From: Flavobacterium beibuense
GTDB taxonomy: Bacteria > Bacteroidota > Bacteroidia > Flavobacteriales > Flavobacteriaceae
Reading direction: 5' to 3'
NCBI RefSeq assembly: GCF_004151245.1
Contig: NZ_JUIW01000004.1
Location: 267,360 to 331,359, forward strand
Length of the DNA stretch: 64,000 nt
The position numbers and the translations under genes are program-made. How positions within the stretch are numbered: the stretch's first letter is position 1; each line of letters starts with the position of its first letter. Shown here piece by piece: positions 8,573-17,466 of the stretch. Below the pieces are notes generated by a model. That model did not search any database. It was not told where the DNA came from and saw only the letters and a list, made by a program, of their open reading frames with translations.

Positions 8573-8812
8573 ATGAAATCAAAGATTTACACCAGTTACG
8601 AGGAAATCAACAAAGATCTTAGAATACTAAAGGTTGAAAAAGATCTTGCTTATCATAAACTTCTTAAGGAAGTTGAGGAAACTAAGGAAAGTCTTCAGCT
8701 TAAAAATATGATAGGTGATACTCCTAAAAAAATATTAAACATATTGGGCCTTTTTGCCGGACCTTTAAAAAGCTTGGCGATGACCTTCCTGTTTAAAAAG
8801 ATATTTAAATAA
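8573..8812 (+). CDS. Small protein of the YtxH-holin cluster
   Basis: A 79-residue protein beginning 2 bases after the holin-like gene. The first 45 residues are charged and helical (SYEEINKDLRILKVEKDLAYHK). The C-terminal part is hydrophobic with lysines (ILNILGLFAGPLKSLAMTFLFKKIFK), consistent with membrane contact. It resembles the third gene commonly seen after YtxH and holin-like genes in flavobacteria (DUF6327-like), but I cannot confirm the family. A strong terminator follows at once. Confidence 0.65.
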   Translation: MKSKIYTSYEEINKDLRILKVEKDLAYHKLLKEVEETKESLQLKNMIGDTPKKILNILGLFAGPLKSLAMTFLFKKIFK

Positions 8813-8845
8813 AAAAAGCGGCTCTTAAAAAAGCCGCTTTTTTTA
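8813..8845. terminator. Bidirectional terminator
   Basis: AAAAAGCGGCT / AGCCGCTTTTT is a perfect 11-bp stem with an A-run on the left and a T-run on the right. It lies between two convergent genes whose stops are 36 bases apart, so it ends both. Confidence 0.9.
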
Positions 8846-8848
8846 TTA

Positions 8849-9838
8849 TTATTCGTTGTCATTATTATCTTCATGCTCAGGATTAGGAGCTATATACCTT
8901 GAATCGTCATCTTTGGTATTCTTTTTCTTATTCTGCTTTTTCATAGCTTCTCCTATCTGATTTGAAGCCGAAAAAGAAGCCACCATATTATTAAGCATGT
9001 CTGTACCTGCTTGTGGTGAGTTAGGTAACAGTATCAGGTTAGAATTTGTATCGCTACCTATAGACTGTAGCGTATCATAATGCTGAGTAACAACAATAAG
9101 TGCTGATGCTTCCTGAGAGTTGATACCTACTTTGTTAAGAACATCAACACTTTCTACAAGTCCTCTTGCAATTTCCCTTCTCTGGTCTGCAATACCCTGA
9201 CCCTGTAATCTTTTACTTTCTGCCTCAGCTTTAGCTTTAGCAACGATACGAATCCTTTGTGCCTCTGCTTCATATTCCGCAGCCGATTTTTCCCTGTCAG
9301 CAGCATTAATACGGTTCATGGCATTTTTAACCTGAATGTCCGGATCGATATCTGTTATCAGTGTGTTGATGATATCGTAACCATAAGTGGTCATGGCATC
9401 ATTAAGCTCTCTTTTTACAGCAATTGCAATATCATCTTTACGTTCAAAAACGTCATCAAGCCTTAGTTTTGGTACCTCTGCACGAACAACGTCAAATACA
9501 TAAGATGTTATCTGGTCATGAGGATATTCCAGTTTATAGAATGCCTCATATACTTTTTCCTGAATTACCTTAAACTGAACTGAAACCTTCATTTTAACGA
9601 ATACGTTCTCTTTTGTTTTGGTTTCTATAATTACATCCAGCTGTTGTATTTTCAGGTTTATCCTTCCCGCTATTTTATCTATGATAGGCACCTTCCAGTG
9701 AAGACCGGCATGCCTTATACTGCCGAATTTACCAAATCGTTCTATAATGGCAGCTGTTTGCTGCTTAACTGTAAAGAATGATGAAAGAAATAGTATGAAT
9801 GCAAAAAACAGCACTACATACAAAAAAATGTTTCCCAT
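8849..9838 (-). CDS. SPFH/Band 7 (stomatin-like) membrane protein
   Basis: A 329-residue protein. It has one N-terminal membrane helix (about residues 4-22), then the Band 7/SPFH domain (about 22-190; FTVKQQTAAIIERFGKFGSIRHAGLHWKVPI), and then a long Ala/Glu/Arg-rich coiled coil (about 185-230, AADREKSAAEYEAEAQRIRIVAKAKAEAESKRL). The tail is low-complexity and acidic. SPFH proteins form large oligomeric cages or membrane microdomains and often regulate membrane proteases. No NfeD-type partner gene is adjacent, so it looks like a solitary paraslipin/stomatin homolog. It is transcribed away from gltX's direction of entry, with a terminator in the 83-base gap. Confidence 0.9.
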   Translation of the reverse strand: MGNIFLYVVLFFAFILFLSSFFTVKQQTAAIIERFGKFGSIRHAGLHWKVPIIDKIAGRINLKIQQLDVIIETKTKENVFVKMKVSVQFKVIQEKVYEAFYKLEYPHDQITSYVFDVVRAEVPKLRLDDVFERKDDIAIAVKRELNDAMTTYGYDIINTLITDIDPDIQVKNAMNRINAADREKSAAEYEAEAQRIRIVAKAKAEAESKRLQGQGIADQRREIARGLVESVDVLNKVGINSQEASALIVVTQHYDTLQSIGSDTNSNLILLPNSPQAGTDMLNNMVASFSASNQIGEAMKKQNKKKNTKDDDSRYIAPNPEHEDNNDNE

Positions 9839-9886
9839 GATTAGTTGATTTTTTTATTGATTGTTAAGATACGACTATTAGTACAA

Positions 9887-9917
9887 TAAAAAAGCCTCTT
9901 GTTACAGAGGCTTTTTA
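9887..9917 (-). terminator. Terminator after gltX
   Basis: AAAAAGCCTCT / AGAGGCTTTTT is a perfect 11-bp stem with a 6-base loop. The A-run on its left becomes the U-tract for - strand transcription out of gltX. Confidence 0.85.
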
Positions 9918-9921
9918 AATT

Positions 9922-11430
9922 TTATAATGTTTCAACAGCTTTTTTAATTCTGTTTACTGTTTCTTCTTTTCCTATTAGGGCCATAATATCAAATAAATGA
10001 GGGCCTTTTAGCGAGCCTACAAGGCTTAAACGGAGTGGTTGCATAACTTTACCCATTCCTACACCTTTTTCGTTAATCCAGGCTTTTATTACATCTTCCA
10101 GATTTTGAGAAGAAAAATCTAAGGTATTATTAATAACCTCACTAACTTCGATCATTAAAGCACCGGTATCTTCTTTCCAGTTTTTAACTGCTTTTTCATC
10201 ATATTGAGATGGGGCAGTAAAGAAAAAGTCACTCAGATCCCAAAGTTCATTTGTAAAAGTAGCACGCTCTTTTACTAAACCTACAACCTGTTCAACATAT
10301 TCTGCAGGTTTATTAATACCTCTTTCTATTAGAGAATGGTTAAATTCTTTTGCAATAGTCTGGTTATCCTGTCTTGTATAATACTGGTGGTTAAACCATT
10401 TGTTTTTTTCAGGGTCAAATTTTGCTCCGGCCTTATGTACTCTTTCTAAATCAAACAGTTTTACTAATTCATCTAATGTGAATAACTCCTGGTCTGTTCC
10501 CGGATTCCAGCCTAATAACGAAAGGAAGTTAACAACTGCCTCCGGTAAAAAGCCTTCCTCTCTGTACCCTGATGATTTGGTACCATCAGCATTTTTCCAT
10601 TCCAGAGGAAATACAGGGAATCCCATTTTATCACCATCCCTTTTTGATAACTTACCATTACCTACAGGTTTTAATATTAACGGCAGGTGGGCAAATTCCG
10701 GAGCTTCCCATTTAAAAGCCCTGTAAAGTAATACGTGAAGGGGTAGGGAAGGTAACCATTCTTCACCACGTATAACATGGCTTGTTTCCATCAAATGGTC
10801 ATCCACTATATTGGCCAGGTGATAAGTAGGCATACCATCGCTTTTAAACAATACCTTATCATCTAAAAGATTGGTTTCAAACTTAATGTCACCTCTTATT
10901 ATATCTTTTAAGAATAGTGTTTCACCTACAGGAATTTTAAAACGGATAACATACTCTTCTCCGTTAGCTATTCTTTTTTCTGTTTCTTCTTTACTTATGC
11001 GTAAAGAGTTATCCAGTTTATCCCTGTTGGTATGATTGTATATAAAGGTTTTTCCTTGAGCTTCTTCTTCTTTTCTTAAAGCATCAAGAGCTTCAGCTGT
11101 ATCAAATGCATAATATGCCCAACCGGAATCTATCAATTGTTGTGCATATTGATTGTACATTGCTTTACGTTCGCTCTGGCGGTAAGGACCAAATTTTCCT
11201 TCTTTCCCCACACCTTCGTCAAAAGGAATTCCTAACCAGTTTAATGCTTCTATAATATATTCTTCTGCTCCCGGAACAAAACGGTTTTGATCGGTATCTT
11301 CAATTCTAAGGTAAAATACTCCGTTATGCTTTTTAGCAAACAGATAATTAAAAAGGGCAGTTCTTACCCCGCCTATATGTAAAGGCCCGGTTGGGCTGGG
11401 TGCAAAACGCACGCGAACTTGTTTTGACAT
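9922..11430 (-). CDS. gltX: Glutamyl-tRNA synthetase
   Basis: A 502-residue class I synthetase that charges tRNA-Glu. It starts [30 protein letters not shown], with the HIGH signature as PLHIGG near residues 16-21. The KMSKS motif appears as GKLSKRDGD around residue 265. The C-terminal part is the helical anticodon-binding domain. The frame stays open to a TTG at 11460, but that TTG lies inside a TATCTTTG promoter element, so translation cannot begin there. The ATG at 11430 gives the conserved N-terminus. Length fits the family (about 500). Confidence 0.95.
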   Translation of the reverse strand: MSKQVRVRFAPSPTGPLHIGGVRTALFNYLFAKKHNGVFYLRIEDTDQNRFVPGAEEYIIEALNWLGIPFDEGVGKEGKFGPYRQSERKAMYNQYAQQLIDSGWAYYAFDTAEALDALRKEEEAQGKTFIYNHTNRDKLDNSLRISKEETEKRIANGEEYVIRFKIPVGETLFLKDIIRGDIKFETNLLDDKVLFKSDGMPTYHLANIVDDHLMETSHVIRGEEWLPSLPLHVLLYRAFKWEAPEFAHLPLILKPVGNGKLSKRDGDKMGFPVFPLEWKNADGTKSSGYREEGFLPEAVVNFLSLLGWNPGTDQELFTLDELVKLFDLERVHKAGAKFDPEKNKWFNHQYYTRQDNQTIAKEFNHSLIERGINKPAEYVEQVVGLVKERATFTNELWDLSDFFFTAPSQYDEKAVKNWKEDTGALMIEVSEVINNTLDFSSQNLEDVIKAWINEKGVGMGKVMQPLRLSLVGSLKGPHLFDIMALIGKEETVNRIKKAVETL

Positions 11431-11449
11431 TGTTGATAAAATTTTGCTG

Positions 11450-11457
11450 CAAAGATA
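11450..11457 (-). promoter_or_regulatory. Bacteroidota -7 element of gltX
   Basis: On the - strand TATCTTTG matches TAnnTTTG and lies 19 bases before the ATG at 11430. It excludes the upstream TTG at 11460 as a start. A TTG occurs 24 bases further upstream, longer than the usual spacing. Confidence 0.6.
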
Positions 11458-11619
11458 CAATTATGATATTTTGCTTTTGGCCAATTTATGTCAGATATTT
11501 TTTAATGTATTGTAAATATTTAATAATCAGTATTTAAAGTATGGTTTTTAAAATTTCGGAAAATAGGATTTAACTGTTATTTATTCGGAAGAAATTGTAA
11601 TTTTATCAGTTATTAACAA

Positions 11620-14600
11620 TTGACTGTAATTTTGGAAGCAAAAAACATAATTTTCAACAAGCTGGAAGGCTTTATTAAGAAGTACTATACCAACGAATTA
11701 ATAAGGGGTAGTATCTTTTTTATAGGGCTTGGACTTTTATATTTTATATTCACTTTACTGGTAGAATATTTTTTATGGTTGTCTTCAACCTGGCGAAGTA
11801 TTTTGTTTTGGCTGTTTGTTGCTGTTGAGATTTTTTTGCTTCTGCGATTTATATTATTTCCTGTTTTTAAATTATTCAAATTACAAAAGGGTATAGATTA
11901 CAAACAGGCGTCTTCCATTATAGGGAATCACTTTACAGAGGTTAGTGATAAACTTACCAATTTCCTTCAGCTTTCAGCAGAGTCTGCTAAGTCAGAATTG
12001 TTATTGGCTTCCATAGATCAAAAAGCTAAAAATTTACAGCCTGTTCCGTTTACCAATGCTATTAATTTTAAGAGGAATATTAAATACCTGCCTTATGCTG
12101 CTATACCTGTATTATTAATTTTGGTATTTGCATTAAGCGGAAATTCTTCAATATTTACTCAAAGTTTTGACAGGGTAGTGCATTATGATAAGCATTATGC
12201 TCCGCCGGCTCCTTTTGAATTTGTTATTGTAAACGATTCTCTTACAGCTCAGCAGGATACAGATTTCTTATTAAAGGTTAAAACTGTTGGTAATATTGTT
12301 CCTGAAAATGCCATGATTACCATTAGAGATGAAAATTATTATTTAGAAAATACAGAGCCTGGTATTTTTGAATATAGATTTGAAAAACCATCAAAACCTA
12401 TTGATTTTCAGTTATCTGCAAACAATGTAACATCTCAGCCGTACAAACTTAACGTTGTTGCTGTACCTACCATCTCTAATTTTGAAATGGTACTTACTTT
12501 TCCCGGATATCTTCATAAAAAGGCTAATGTTATTCGTGGAACAGGAAATGCAGTAGTGCCTGAAGGTACTAAAGTAACCTGGAAAATTAATGCGCTTGCT
12601 ACCGGTAGTATCGAATGGGTAGGCAAGGAGGGAAGCTCTTTATTTACGAATACTGATGGGTTGTTTTCAACTTCTAAAACGATACTTAACAATACCGAGT
12701 ATCAGATATTCACATCTAACGATAAGGTGGAACATCATGAAAAGCTTCAATATTCCATTACCACAATAAAAGACCAACATCCTACAATTGAAGTTTCATC
12801 TGCACCGGATAGTCTGAATCTTAAAAAAGAGATTATGCTTGGTCAGGTTTCTGATGATTACGGATTAACCAAATTACAAATAGTTTACTATCCTCAGGGT
12901 AACGAAAATGAAGCTAAAAAATTTGTGTTGCCGGTTAAAAAAGAAGTTTTCGATCGTTTTTATTACAGTTTCCCACAGGGATTAAATGTAAGAAAAGGTG
13001 TAAACTATGAATACTATTTTGAAGTGTTTGATAATGATGCAGTACATAATTTTAAAAGTTCTAAATCATCAGTATTCTCTCATAGAGAACTTACCGACGA
13101 TGAGAAACAGGAGAAATCTTTACAGGAACAAAACAGTAATATAAACAGTTTAGAGAAGTCTCTTAAAAATCAGGATAAGCAGTTAAGTGAGCTTGATAAG
13201 CTTCAAAAAATGAACAAGGAGAAATCTGCACTGGAATATAAAGACCTTAAAAAGGTTGAGGATTTTATTAATCGTCAAAAAATGGTTGAGGAGCGTATGA
13301 AAGAATTCTCTAAAAAACTAAACGATAATCTTGAAGAATTCAATCCTGAGAAGAAGGATGAGCGTAAGGAAGAGCTGATGAAGCGTCTGGAACAACAGGA
13401 AAAAGAAGCTCAGAAAAATGAAAAACTTTTAGAAGAACTGCAAAAGCTTACAGATAAAATTGAGAAGGAAGAACTGTTTGATAAAATGGAAAAGTTCAAA
13501 CAGAAATCCAAAAGCCAAACAAAAAGCTTAGAGCAATTGGTTGAACTTACCAAGCGTTTTTATGTAGAGAAGAAAGCTGAACAGATTGCTGATGAACTTG
13601 AAAAGCTTGGTGAAAAACAAGAACAGTTGGCAGATAATAAAGAGAATTCTGCCGAGAAACAAGAGGCAATAAATAAGGAATTTGACAAGCTTCAGAAAGA
13701 AATGCGTGATCTTGAAAAGCAAAATGAGGAGCTTAAAAAACCAATGGATATTCCTACTGATAAAGCTGAAGAGGAAAACATTGAGCAGGATATGGAAAAA
13801 GCAACTGAAGATTTAAAACAAGATAACAAGCAAAAAGCATCACCTAAACAAAAATCTGCCGGACAAAAAATGAAGCAGATGAGCGGTAAAATGATGCAGT
13901 CTATGATGATGGGGGGTATGGAGCAAATGGAAGAAGATGTTAAGATGCTTCGTCAGATCCTTGATAACCTTTTGGCCTATTCCTTTTCTCAGGAAAGTGT
14001 TATGGAACAGTTCAGGAAATCATCTTCAGGATCGCCATCATTCAGTAAATATCTTATAAAACAACAGGACTTAAAACAACAATTCCGTCATGTTGACGAT
14101 AGCCTTTTTGCTATGTCTTTACGTAATCCAAAAATTACTGAACAGATAACTCAAGAGGTAGGAAATGTTCACTATTATGTTGATAAGGCTCTAAGCGATT
14201 TGGCCGAAAATATTATTCCCCGTGGTGTTTCTAACCAGCAATATGCAGTTACTTCTGCCAATAAATTGGCTGATTATTTAAGCGATGTTCTTAATAACAT
14301 GCAGATGCAAATGCAGGGGTCAGGCATGGGTCAGTCTAAACCAGGGCAGGGTCAAAGTGGGATGCAGCTTAAAGATATTATCCAGAAACAACAGGGACTT
14401 TCTGAAGAGATGCAGAAAGGAATGCAAAAAAACGGCAAGCAGGAAGGCGAGCAACCGGGTGATAGTAAAGACGGGAAAAAACCCGGACAATCTGGTGAGA
14501 GTGGACAGGACGGTGAAGGTAATGCCGGAGATCTTTTAGAGATATATAAAGAACAGCAACAACTTCGTGAAGCCTTAGAAAAAGCACTGGAAAAAGAGGG

Positions 14601-14928
14601 TATGGGAGGTAATGGCCAGCGTGCCTTACAGCAGATGAAAGATATTGAGAAGCAGTTATTGAATAAAGGTTTTAAGAACGAAACCCTTCAAAAAATGCTT
14701 AATCTTAAGTACGAACTTTTAAAGCTTGATAAGGCAATGCAACAGCAGGGTGAAGAAAATAAACGCCAGTCGCAAACCAATACAAAAGAGTTTGATAATA
14801 ATGCCAATACCATTCCTGATGAGCTTAAAGATTATCTTAATAGTATAGAGATATTAAACAGACAAAGTTTACCTTTGCGCCCAAATTTTAACCAAAGGGT
14901 ACAAACCTATTTTAAGAACAATGATTAG
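11620..14928 (+). CDS. DUF4175 family large membrane/coiled-coil protein
   Basis: An 1102-residue protein of the Bacteroidota DUF4175 family, function unknown. Two membrane helices lie near residues 30-53 and 60-83 and a third near 153-172. An extracytoplasmic region follows to about 490. A long highly charged coiled coil spans about 490-730 (Lys/Glu/Gln-rich). A Met-rich patch (KMMQSMMMGGMEQMEE) and Gln/Gly-rich low complexity occupy about 885-985. A stop codon lies two codons upstream of the TTG at 11620 and no ATG occurs near the N-terminus, so the start is a TTG, either this one or the one at 11632. The ybeY gene overlaps its 3' end by 8 bases, so the two are co-translated. Confidence 0.85.
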   Translation: MTVILEAKNIIFNKLEGFIKKYYTNELIRGSIFFIGLGLLYFIFTLLVEYFLWLSSTWRSILFWLFVAVEIFLLLRFILFPVFKLFKLQKGIDYKQASSIIGNHFTEVSDKLTNFLQLSAESAKSELLLASIDQKAKNLQPVPFTNAINFKRNIKYLPYAAIPVLLILVFALSGNSSIFTQSFDRVVHYDKHYAPPAPFEFVIVNDSLTAQQDTDFLLKVKTVGNIVPENAMITIRDENYYLENTEPGIFEYRFEKPSKPIDFQLSANNVTSQPYKLNVVAVPTISNFEMVLTFPGYLHKKANVIRGTGNAVVPEGTKVTWKINALATGSIEWVGKEGSSLFTNTDGLFSTSKTILNNTEYQIFTSNDKVEHHEKLQYSITTIKDQHPTIEVSSAPDSLNLKKEIMLGQVSDDYGLTKLQIVYYPQGNENEAKKFVLPVKKEVFDRFYYSFPQGLNVRKGVNYEYYFEVFDNDAVHNFKSSKSSVFSHRELTDDEKQEKSLQEQNSNINSLEKSLKNQDKQLSELDKLQKMNKEKSALEYKDLKKVEDFINRQKMVEERMKEFSKKLNDNLEEFNPEKKDERKEELMKRLEQQEKEAQKNEKLLEELQKLTDKIEKEELFDKMEKFKQKSKSQTKSLEQLVELTKRFYVEKKAEQIADELEKLGEKQEQLADNKENSAEKQEAINKEFDKLQKEMRDLEKQNEELKKPMDIPTDKAEEENIEQDMEKATEDLKQDNKQKASPKQKSAGQKMKQMSGKMMQSMMMGGMEQMEEDVKMLRQILDNLLAYSFSQESVMEQFRKSSSGSPSFSKYLIKQQDLKQQFRHVDDSLFAMSLRNPKITEQITQEVGNVHYYVDKALSDLAENIIPRGVSNQQYAVTSANKLADYLSDVLNNMQMQMQGSGMGQSKPGQGQSGMQLKDIIQKQQGLSEEMQKGMQKNGKQEGEQPGDSKDGKKPGQSGESGQDGEGNAGDLLEIYKEQQQLREALEKALEKEGMGGNGQRALQQMKDIEKQLLNKGFKNETLQKMLNLKYELLKLDKAMQQQGEENKRQSQTNTKEFDNNANTIPDELKDYLNSIEILNRQSLPLRPNFNQRVQTYFKNND

Positions 14929-15328
14929 CTTTAATTACGAAACCGATTTTGAACTTGAAAATGAATCTCAATATGAAGATTGGGTTTCAGAGATTATAGT
15001 GTCTGAGAATAAAACGGAAGGAGAAATCAATTACATTTTTTGTGATGATGAATATCTTTTACAAAAGAATATTGAGTTTTTAAACCACGATACCTTAACC
15101 GACATTATCAGTTTTGACTATACTATGGGTAATCTTATCAGTGGAGATATTTTTATTTCTGTAGAAAGGGTAAAGGATAATGCCAATGATTTTAATGTTG
15201 GTTTTGAAGAAGAATTGCGCAGGGTAATGGCTCATGGCATACTACACTATTGCGGATATAAAGATAAAACCGAAGAAGATTCTGCTTTAATGCGTTCAAA
15301 GGAAAACGAAAAAATGAAGTTGTTTTAA
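14921..15328 (+). CDS. ybeY: Endoribonuclease YbeY, rRNA maturation factor
   Basis: A 135-residue zinc-dependent endoribonuclease needed for 16S rRNA 3'-end maturation and ribosome quality control. The metal-binding motif reads HGILHYCGYKDKT at about residues 104-116, the Bacteroidota form of HGxLHLxGYDH, with the third ligand position shifted from His to a Lys/Asp context. The strand NHDTLTDIISFDY corresponds to the family's substrate-groove motif NxxxRxxDxxTDVLSFP. Its ATG overlaps the last codons of the DUF4175 gene. Other families with HxxxH zinc sites are excluded by the TDIISF segment. Confidence 0.9.
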   Translation: MISFNYETDFELENESQYEDWVSEIIVSENKTEGEINYIFCDDEYLLQKNIEFLNHDTLTDIISFDYTMGNLISGDIFISVERVKDNANDFNVGFEEELRRVMAHGILHYCGYKDKTEEDSALMRSKENEKMKLF

Positions 15329-15386
15329 GGCAACAGGCAGAGATGTTAATTGATATTCAACAGGCGCCCATTACAAAATAATAGTA

Positions 15387-15394
15387 TACTTTTG
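15387..15394 (+). promoter_or_regulatory. Possible -7 element upstream of the parS cluster and mnmG
   Basis: TACTTTTG fits TAnnTTTG. It lies 200 bases before the mnmG ATG, so a transcript from it would carry all four parS palindromes in its leader. No TTG sits at the -33 position. Confidence 0.4.
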
Positions 15395-15435
15395 TACCGC
15401 TTAAGAATGTGTCTTAGGGTTAATTAGCTATTGAA

Positions 15436-15451
15436 TGTTTCACGTGAAACA
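15436..15451. other. parS site 1 (ParB/Spo0J binding site)
   Basis: TGTTTCACGTGAAACA is a perfect 16-bp palindrome identical to the classical chromosomal parS consensus recognised by ParB. It is the first of four sites packed into 137 bp upstream of mnmG. Confidence 0.9.
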
Positions 15452-15473
15452 TTTTAAACATCAAACTAAGAGC

Positions 15474-15487
15474 GTTCCACGTGGAAC
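15474..15487. other. parS site 2
   Basis: GTTCCACGTGGAAC, a perfect 14-bp palindrome and a known parS variant. Its centre is 37 bp from site 1. Confidence 0.88.
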
Positions 15488-15513
15488 ATTTTTAGTTTGA
15501 AAAGAAAATATAT

Positions 15514-15535
15514 AAACGTTCCACGTGGAACGTTT
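15514..15535. other. parS site 3, extended palindrome
   Basis: The core GTTCCACGTGGAAC (15518-15531) is flanked by AAAC and GTTT, extending the perfect palindrome to 22 bp. Its centre is 44 bp from site 2. Confidence 0.88.
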
Positions 15536-15558
15536 GAGTGAGCAGAAAATTTTTAGGC

Positions 15559-15572
15559 GTTCCACGTGGAAC
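15559..15572. other. parS site 4
   Basis: GTTCCACGTGGAAC, a perfect 14-bp palindrome centred 41 bp from site 3. It ends 21 bases before the mnmG ATG and just before its ribosome binding site (AAAGGAG). Confidence 0.88.
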
Positions 15573-15593
15573 AGTAAAGGAGAATATAAAGAA

Positions 15594-17465
15594 ATGTTTC
15601 AGGATGTTTATGATGTAGTTGTGGTAGGTGCAGGGCATGCCGGGAGTGAGGCTGCTGCTGCTGCTGCTAATATGGGTTCAAAAACGCTTTTGGTTACCAT
15701 GAGTTTGCAAAACATTGCACAAATGTCTTGCAATCCCGCTATGGGTGGTATAGCAAAAGGTCAAATTGTACGTGAAATTGATGCTTTGGGCGGGTATTCG
15801 GGAATTGTGTCAGACAAGACAGCAATCCAGTTCAAGATGCTCAATAAATCAAAAGGGCCTGCTATGTGGAGTCCGAGGGTACAGAGTGACCGTATGCGTT
15901 TTGCTGAAGAGTGGAGAACGATGTTGGAACAAACTCCAAATCTTGATTTTTACCAGGAAATGATTTCCGGAATTCTTATCGAGAATGGAAAAGTTACAGG
16001 AGTGAAAACTTCTCTTGGAATTGAAATCAAAGCTAAGTCGGTTGTGTTGACAAACGGAACCTTTTTGAATGGATTGATTCATATTGGGGAAAAACAGTTT
16101 GGTGGAGGTAGAGCAGGAGAGGGAGCTTCGTATGGCATAACAGAGGATTTAATCAAGGCAGGTTTTGATGCCGGAAGAATGAAAACGGGAACCCCGCCTC
16201 GTGTAGATGGTCGTTCTCTTGATTATTCTAAAATGATAGAACAACCGGGAGATGAAAGCCCTGATAAGTTTTCATATTCTGATGTAACAAGACCATTAAC
16301 GCATCAGCGTTCTTGTCATATGACATATACTTCAGAATTGGTTCACGATTTACTTCGTGAAGGTTTTGACCGTTCGCCAATGTTTAACGGAAGGATTAAA
16401 AGTTTAGGTCCGCGCTACTGTCCTTCTATAGAAGACAAGATTAACCGTTTTGCAGACAAAGATCGTCACCAACTTTTTGTCGAACCGGAAGGCTGGAATA
16501 CGGTAGAGGTTTATGTAAACGGATTTTCTACCTCTTTACCAGAAGATGTTCAGTTTAAAGCATTGCGTTCTGTTGCCGGATTTGAGAATGTAAAATTCTT
16601 CCGTCCGGGTTACGCTATAGAATATGATTATTTTCCACCCACGCAGTTAAAGCATACGCTTGAAACCAAGTTGGTGGAGAATTTATATTTTGCAGGGCAG
16701 ATTAACGGTACAACCGGATATGAGGAAGCAGCTTCTCAAGGCTTAATGGCGGGTATTAATGCCCACCTTAAAGTGCATGATAAAGCGCCGTTTATTTTAA
16801 AACGTAACGAAGCTTATATAGGTGTACTTATTGATGATCTTATTACTAAAGGAACTGAAGAACCTTATAGAATGTTTACCTCAAGAGCTGAATACAGAAC
16901 ATTACTTCGTCAGGATAATGCCGATTTCAGATTAACACCATTGTCATATGAAATTGGTCTTGCTAAAGAGGACCGTTTACGCAGAATGGAAAAGAAACGA
17001 GACGAATCTGATGCGTTTGTAAATTTCTTTAAAGAAACGAGTGTTAAGGTTGCTGAGGCTAATCCAATTTTAGAAGCTAAAGGATCTGCTCCGATTGTTC
17101 AGCCTGATAAAATGTTCAAAGTTTTTTCACGTCCGCAATTAGAGCTTGAGGATATTCTTAAATTTGAAAAAGTTCAGGAATATATAAACGAAAATAATTT
17201 GGATAAGGAAGTAATTGAACAGGCCGAAATCCAGGTTAAATATTCCGGCTATATAGAAAAGGAAAAAAATAATGCCGACAAACTAAACAGATTGGAGGAT
17301 TTAAAAATTCCTGATAATTTTGATTATGATAAAATAAAGTCTCTTTCTTTTGAAGCGAGAGAGAAAATGAAAAAAATAAGACCGGTAACAATTTCACAGG
17401 CATCTCGTATTAGTGGTGTATCTCCTAGTGATGTTTCGGTATTATTAATACACATGGGAAGATAA
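15594..17465 (+). CDS. mnmG: tRNA uridine-5-carboxymethylaminomethyl modification enzyme MnmG (GidA)
   Basis: A 623-residue FAD- and NADH-dependent enzyme that works with MnmE to modify the wobble uridine of several tRNAs. The N-terminus YDVVVVGAGHAGSEAAAAAANMG holds the GxGxxG dinucleotide-binding fold. MSCNPAMGGIAKGQIVREIDALGG and the GTPPRVDGRSLDYSKM segment are MnmG signatures. The C-terminal helical domain ends ISQASRISGVSPSDVSVLLIHMGR. The frame extends upstream to 15525, but that stretch runs through two parS sites; the ATG at 15594 has an AAAGGAG 12 bases upstream and begins at the conserved sequence. A lipoprotein gene follows after one base. Confidence 0.96.
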   Translation: MFQDVYDVVVVGAGHAGSEAAAAAANMGSKTLLVTMSLQNIAQMSCNPAMGGIAKGQIVREIDALGGYSGIVSDKTAIQFKMLNKSKGPAMWSPRVQSDRMRFAEEWRTMLEQTPNLDFYQEMISGILIENGKVTGVKTSLGIEIKAKSVVLTNGTFLNGLIHIGEKQFGGGRAGEGASYGITEDLIKAGFDAGRMKTGTPPRVDGRSLDYSKMIEQPGDESPDKFSYSDVTRPLTHQRSCHMTYTSELVHDLLREGFDRSPMFNGRIKSLGPRYCPSIEDKINRFADKDRHQLFVEPEGWNTVEVYVNGFSTSLPEDVQFKALRSVAGFENVKFFRPGYAIEYDYFPPTQLKHTLETKLVENLYFAGQINGTTGYEEAASQGLMAGINAHLKVHDKAPFILKRNEAYIGVLIDDLITKGTEEPYRMFTSRAEYRTLLRQDNADFRLTPLSYEIGLAKEDRLRRMEKKRDESDAFVNFFKETSVKVAEANPILEAKGSAPIVQPDKMFKVFSRPQLELEDILKFEKVQEYINENNLDKEVIEQAEIQVKYSGYIEKEKNNADKLNRLEDLKIPDNFDYDKIKSLSFEAREKMKKIRPVTISQASRISGVSPSDVSVLLIHMGR

Positions 17466-17466
17466 T

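Noticed and set aside
11431..11460. N-terminal extension of gltX from the TTG at 11460
   Set aside because: The TTG is inside a TATCTTTG promoter element, and the extension lacks the conserved start.
15329..15593. Replication origin at the parS cluster
   Set aside because: No dnaA, dnaN or rpmH gene and no run of DnaA boxes (TTATCCACA-type) is visible in or around this interval. parS only suggests proximity to oriC.
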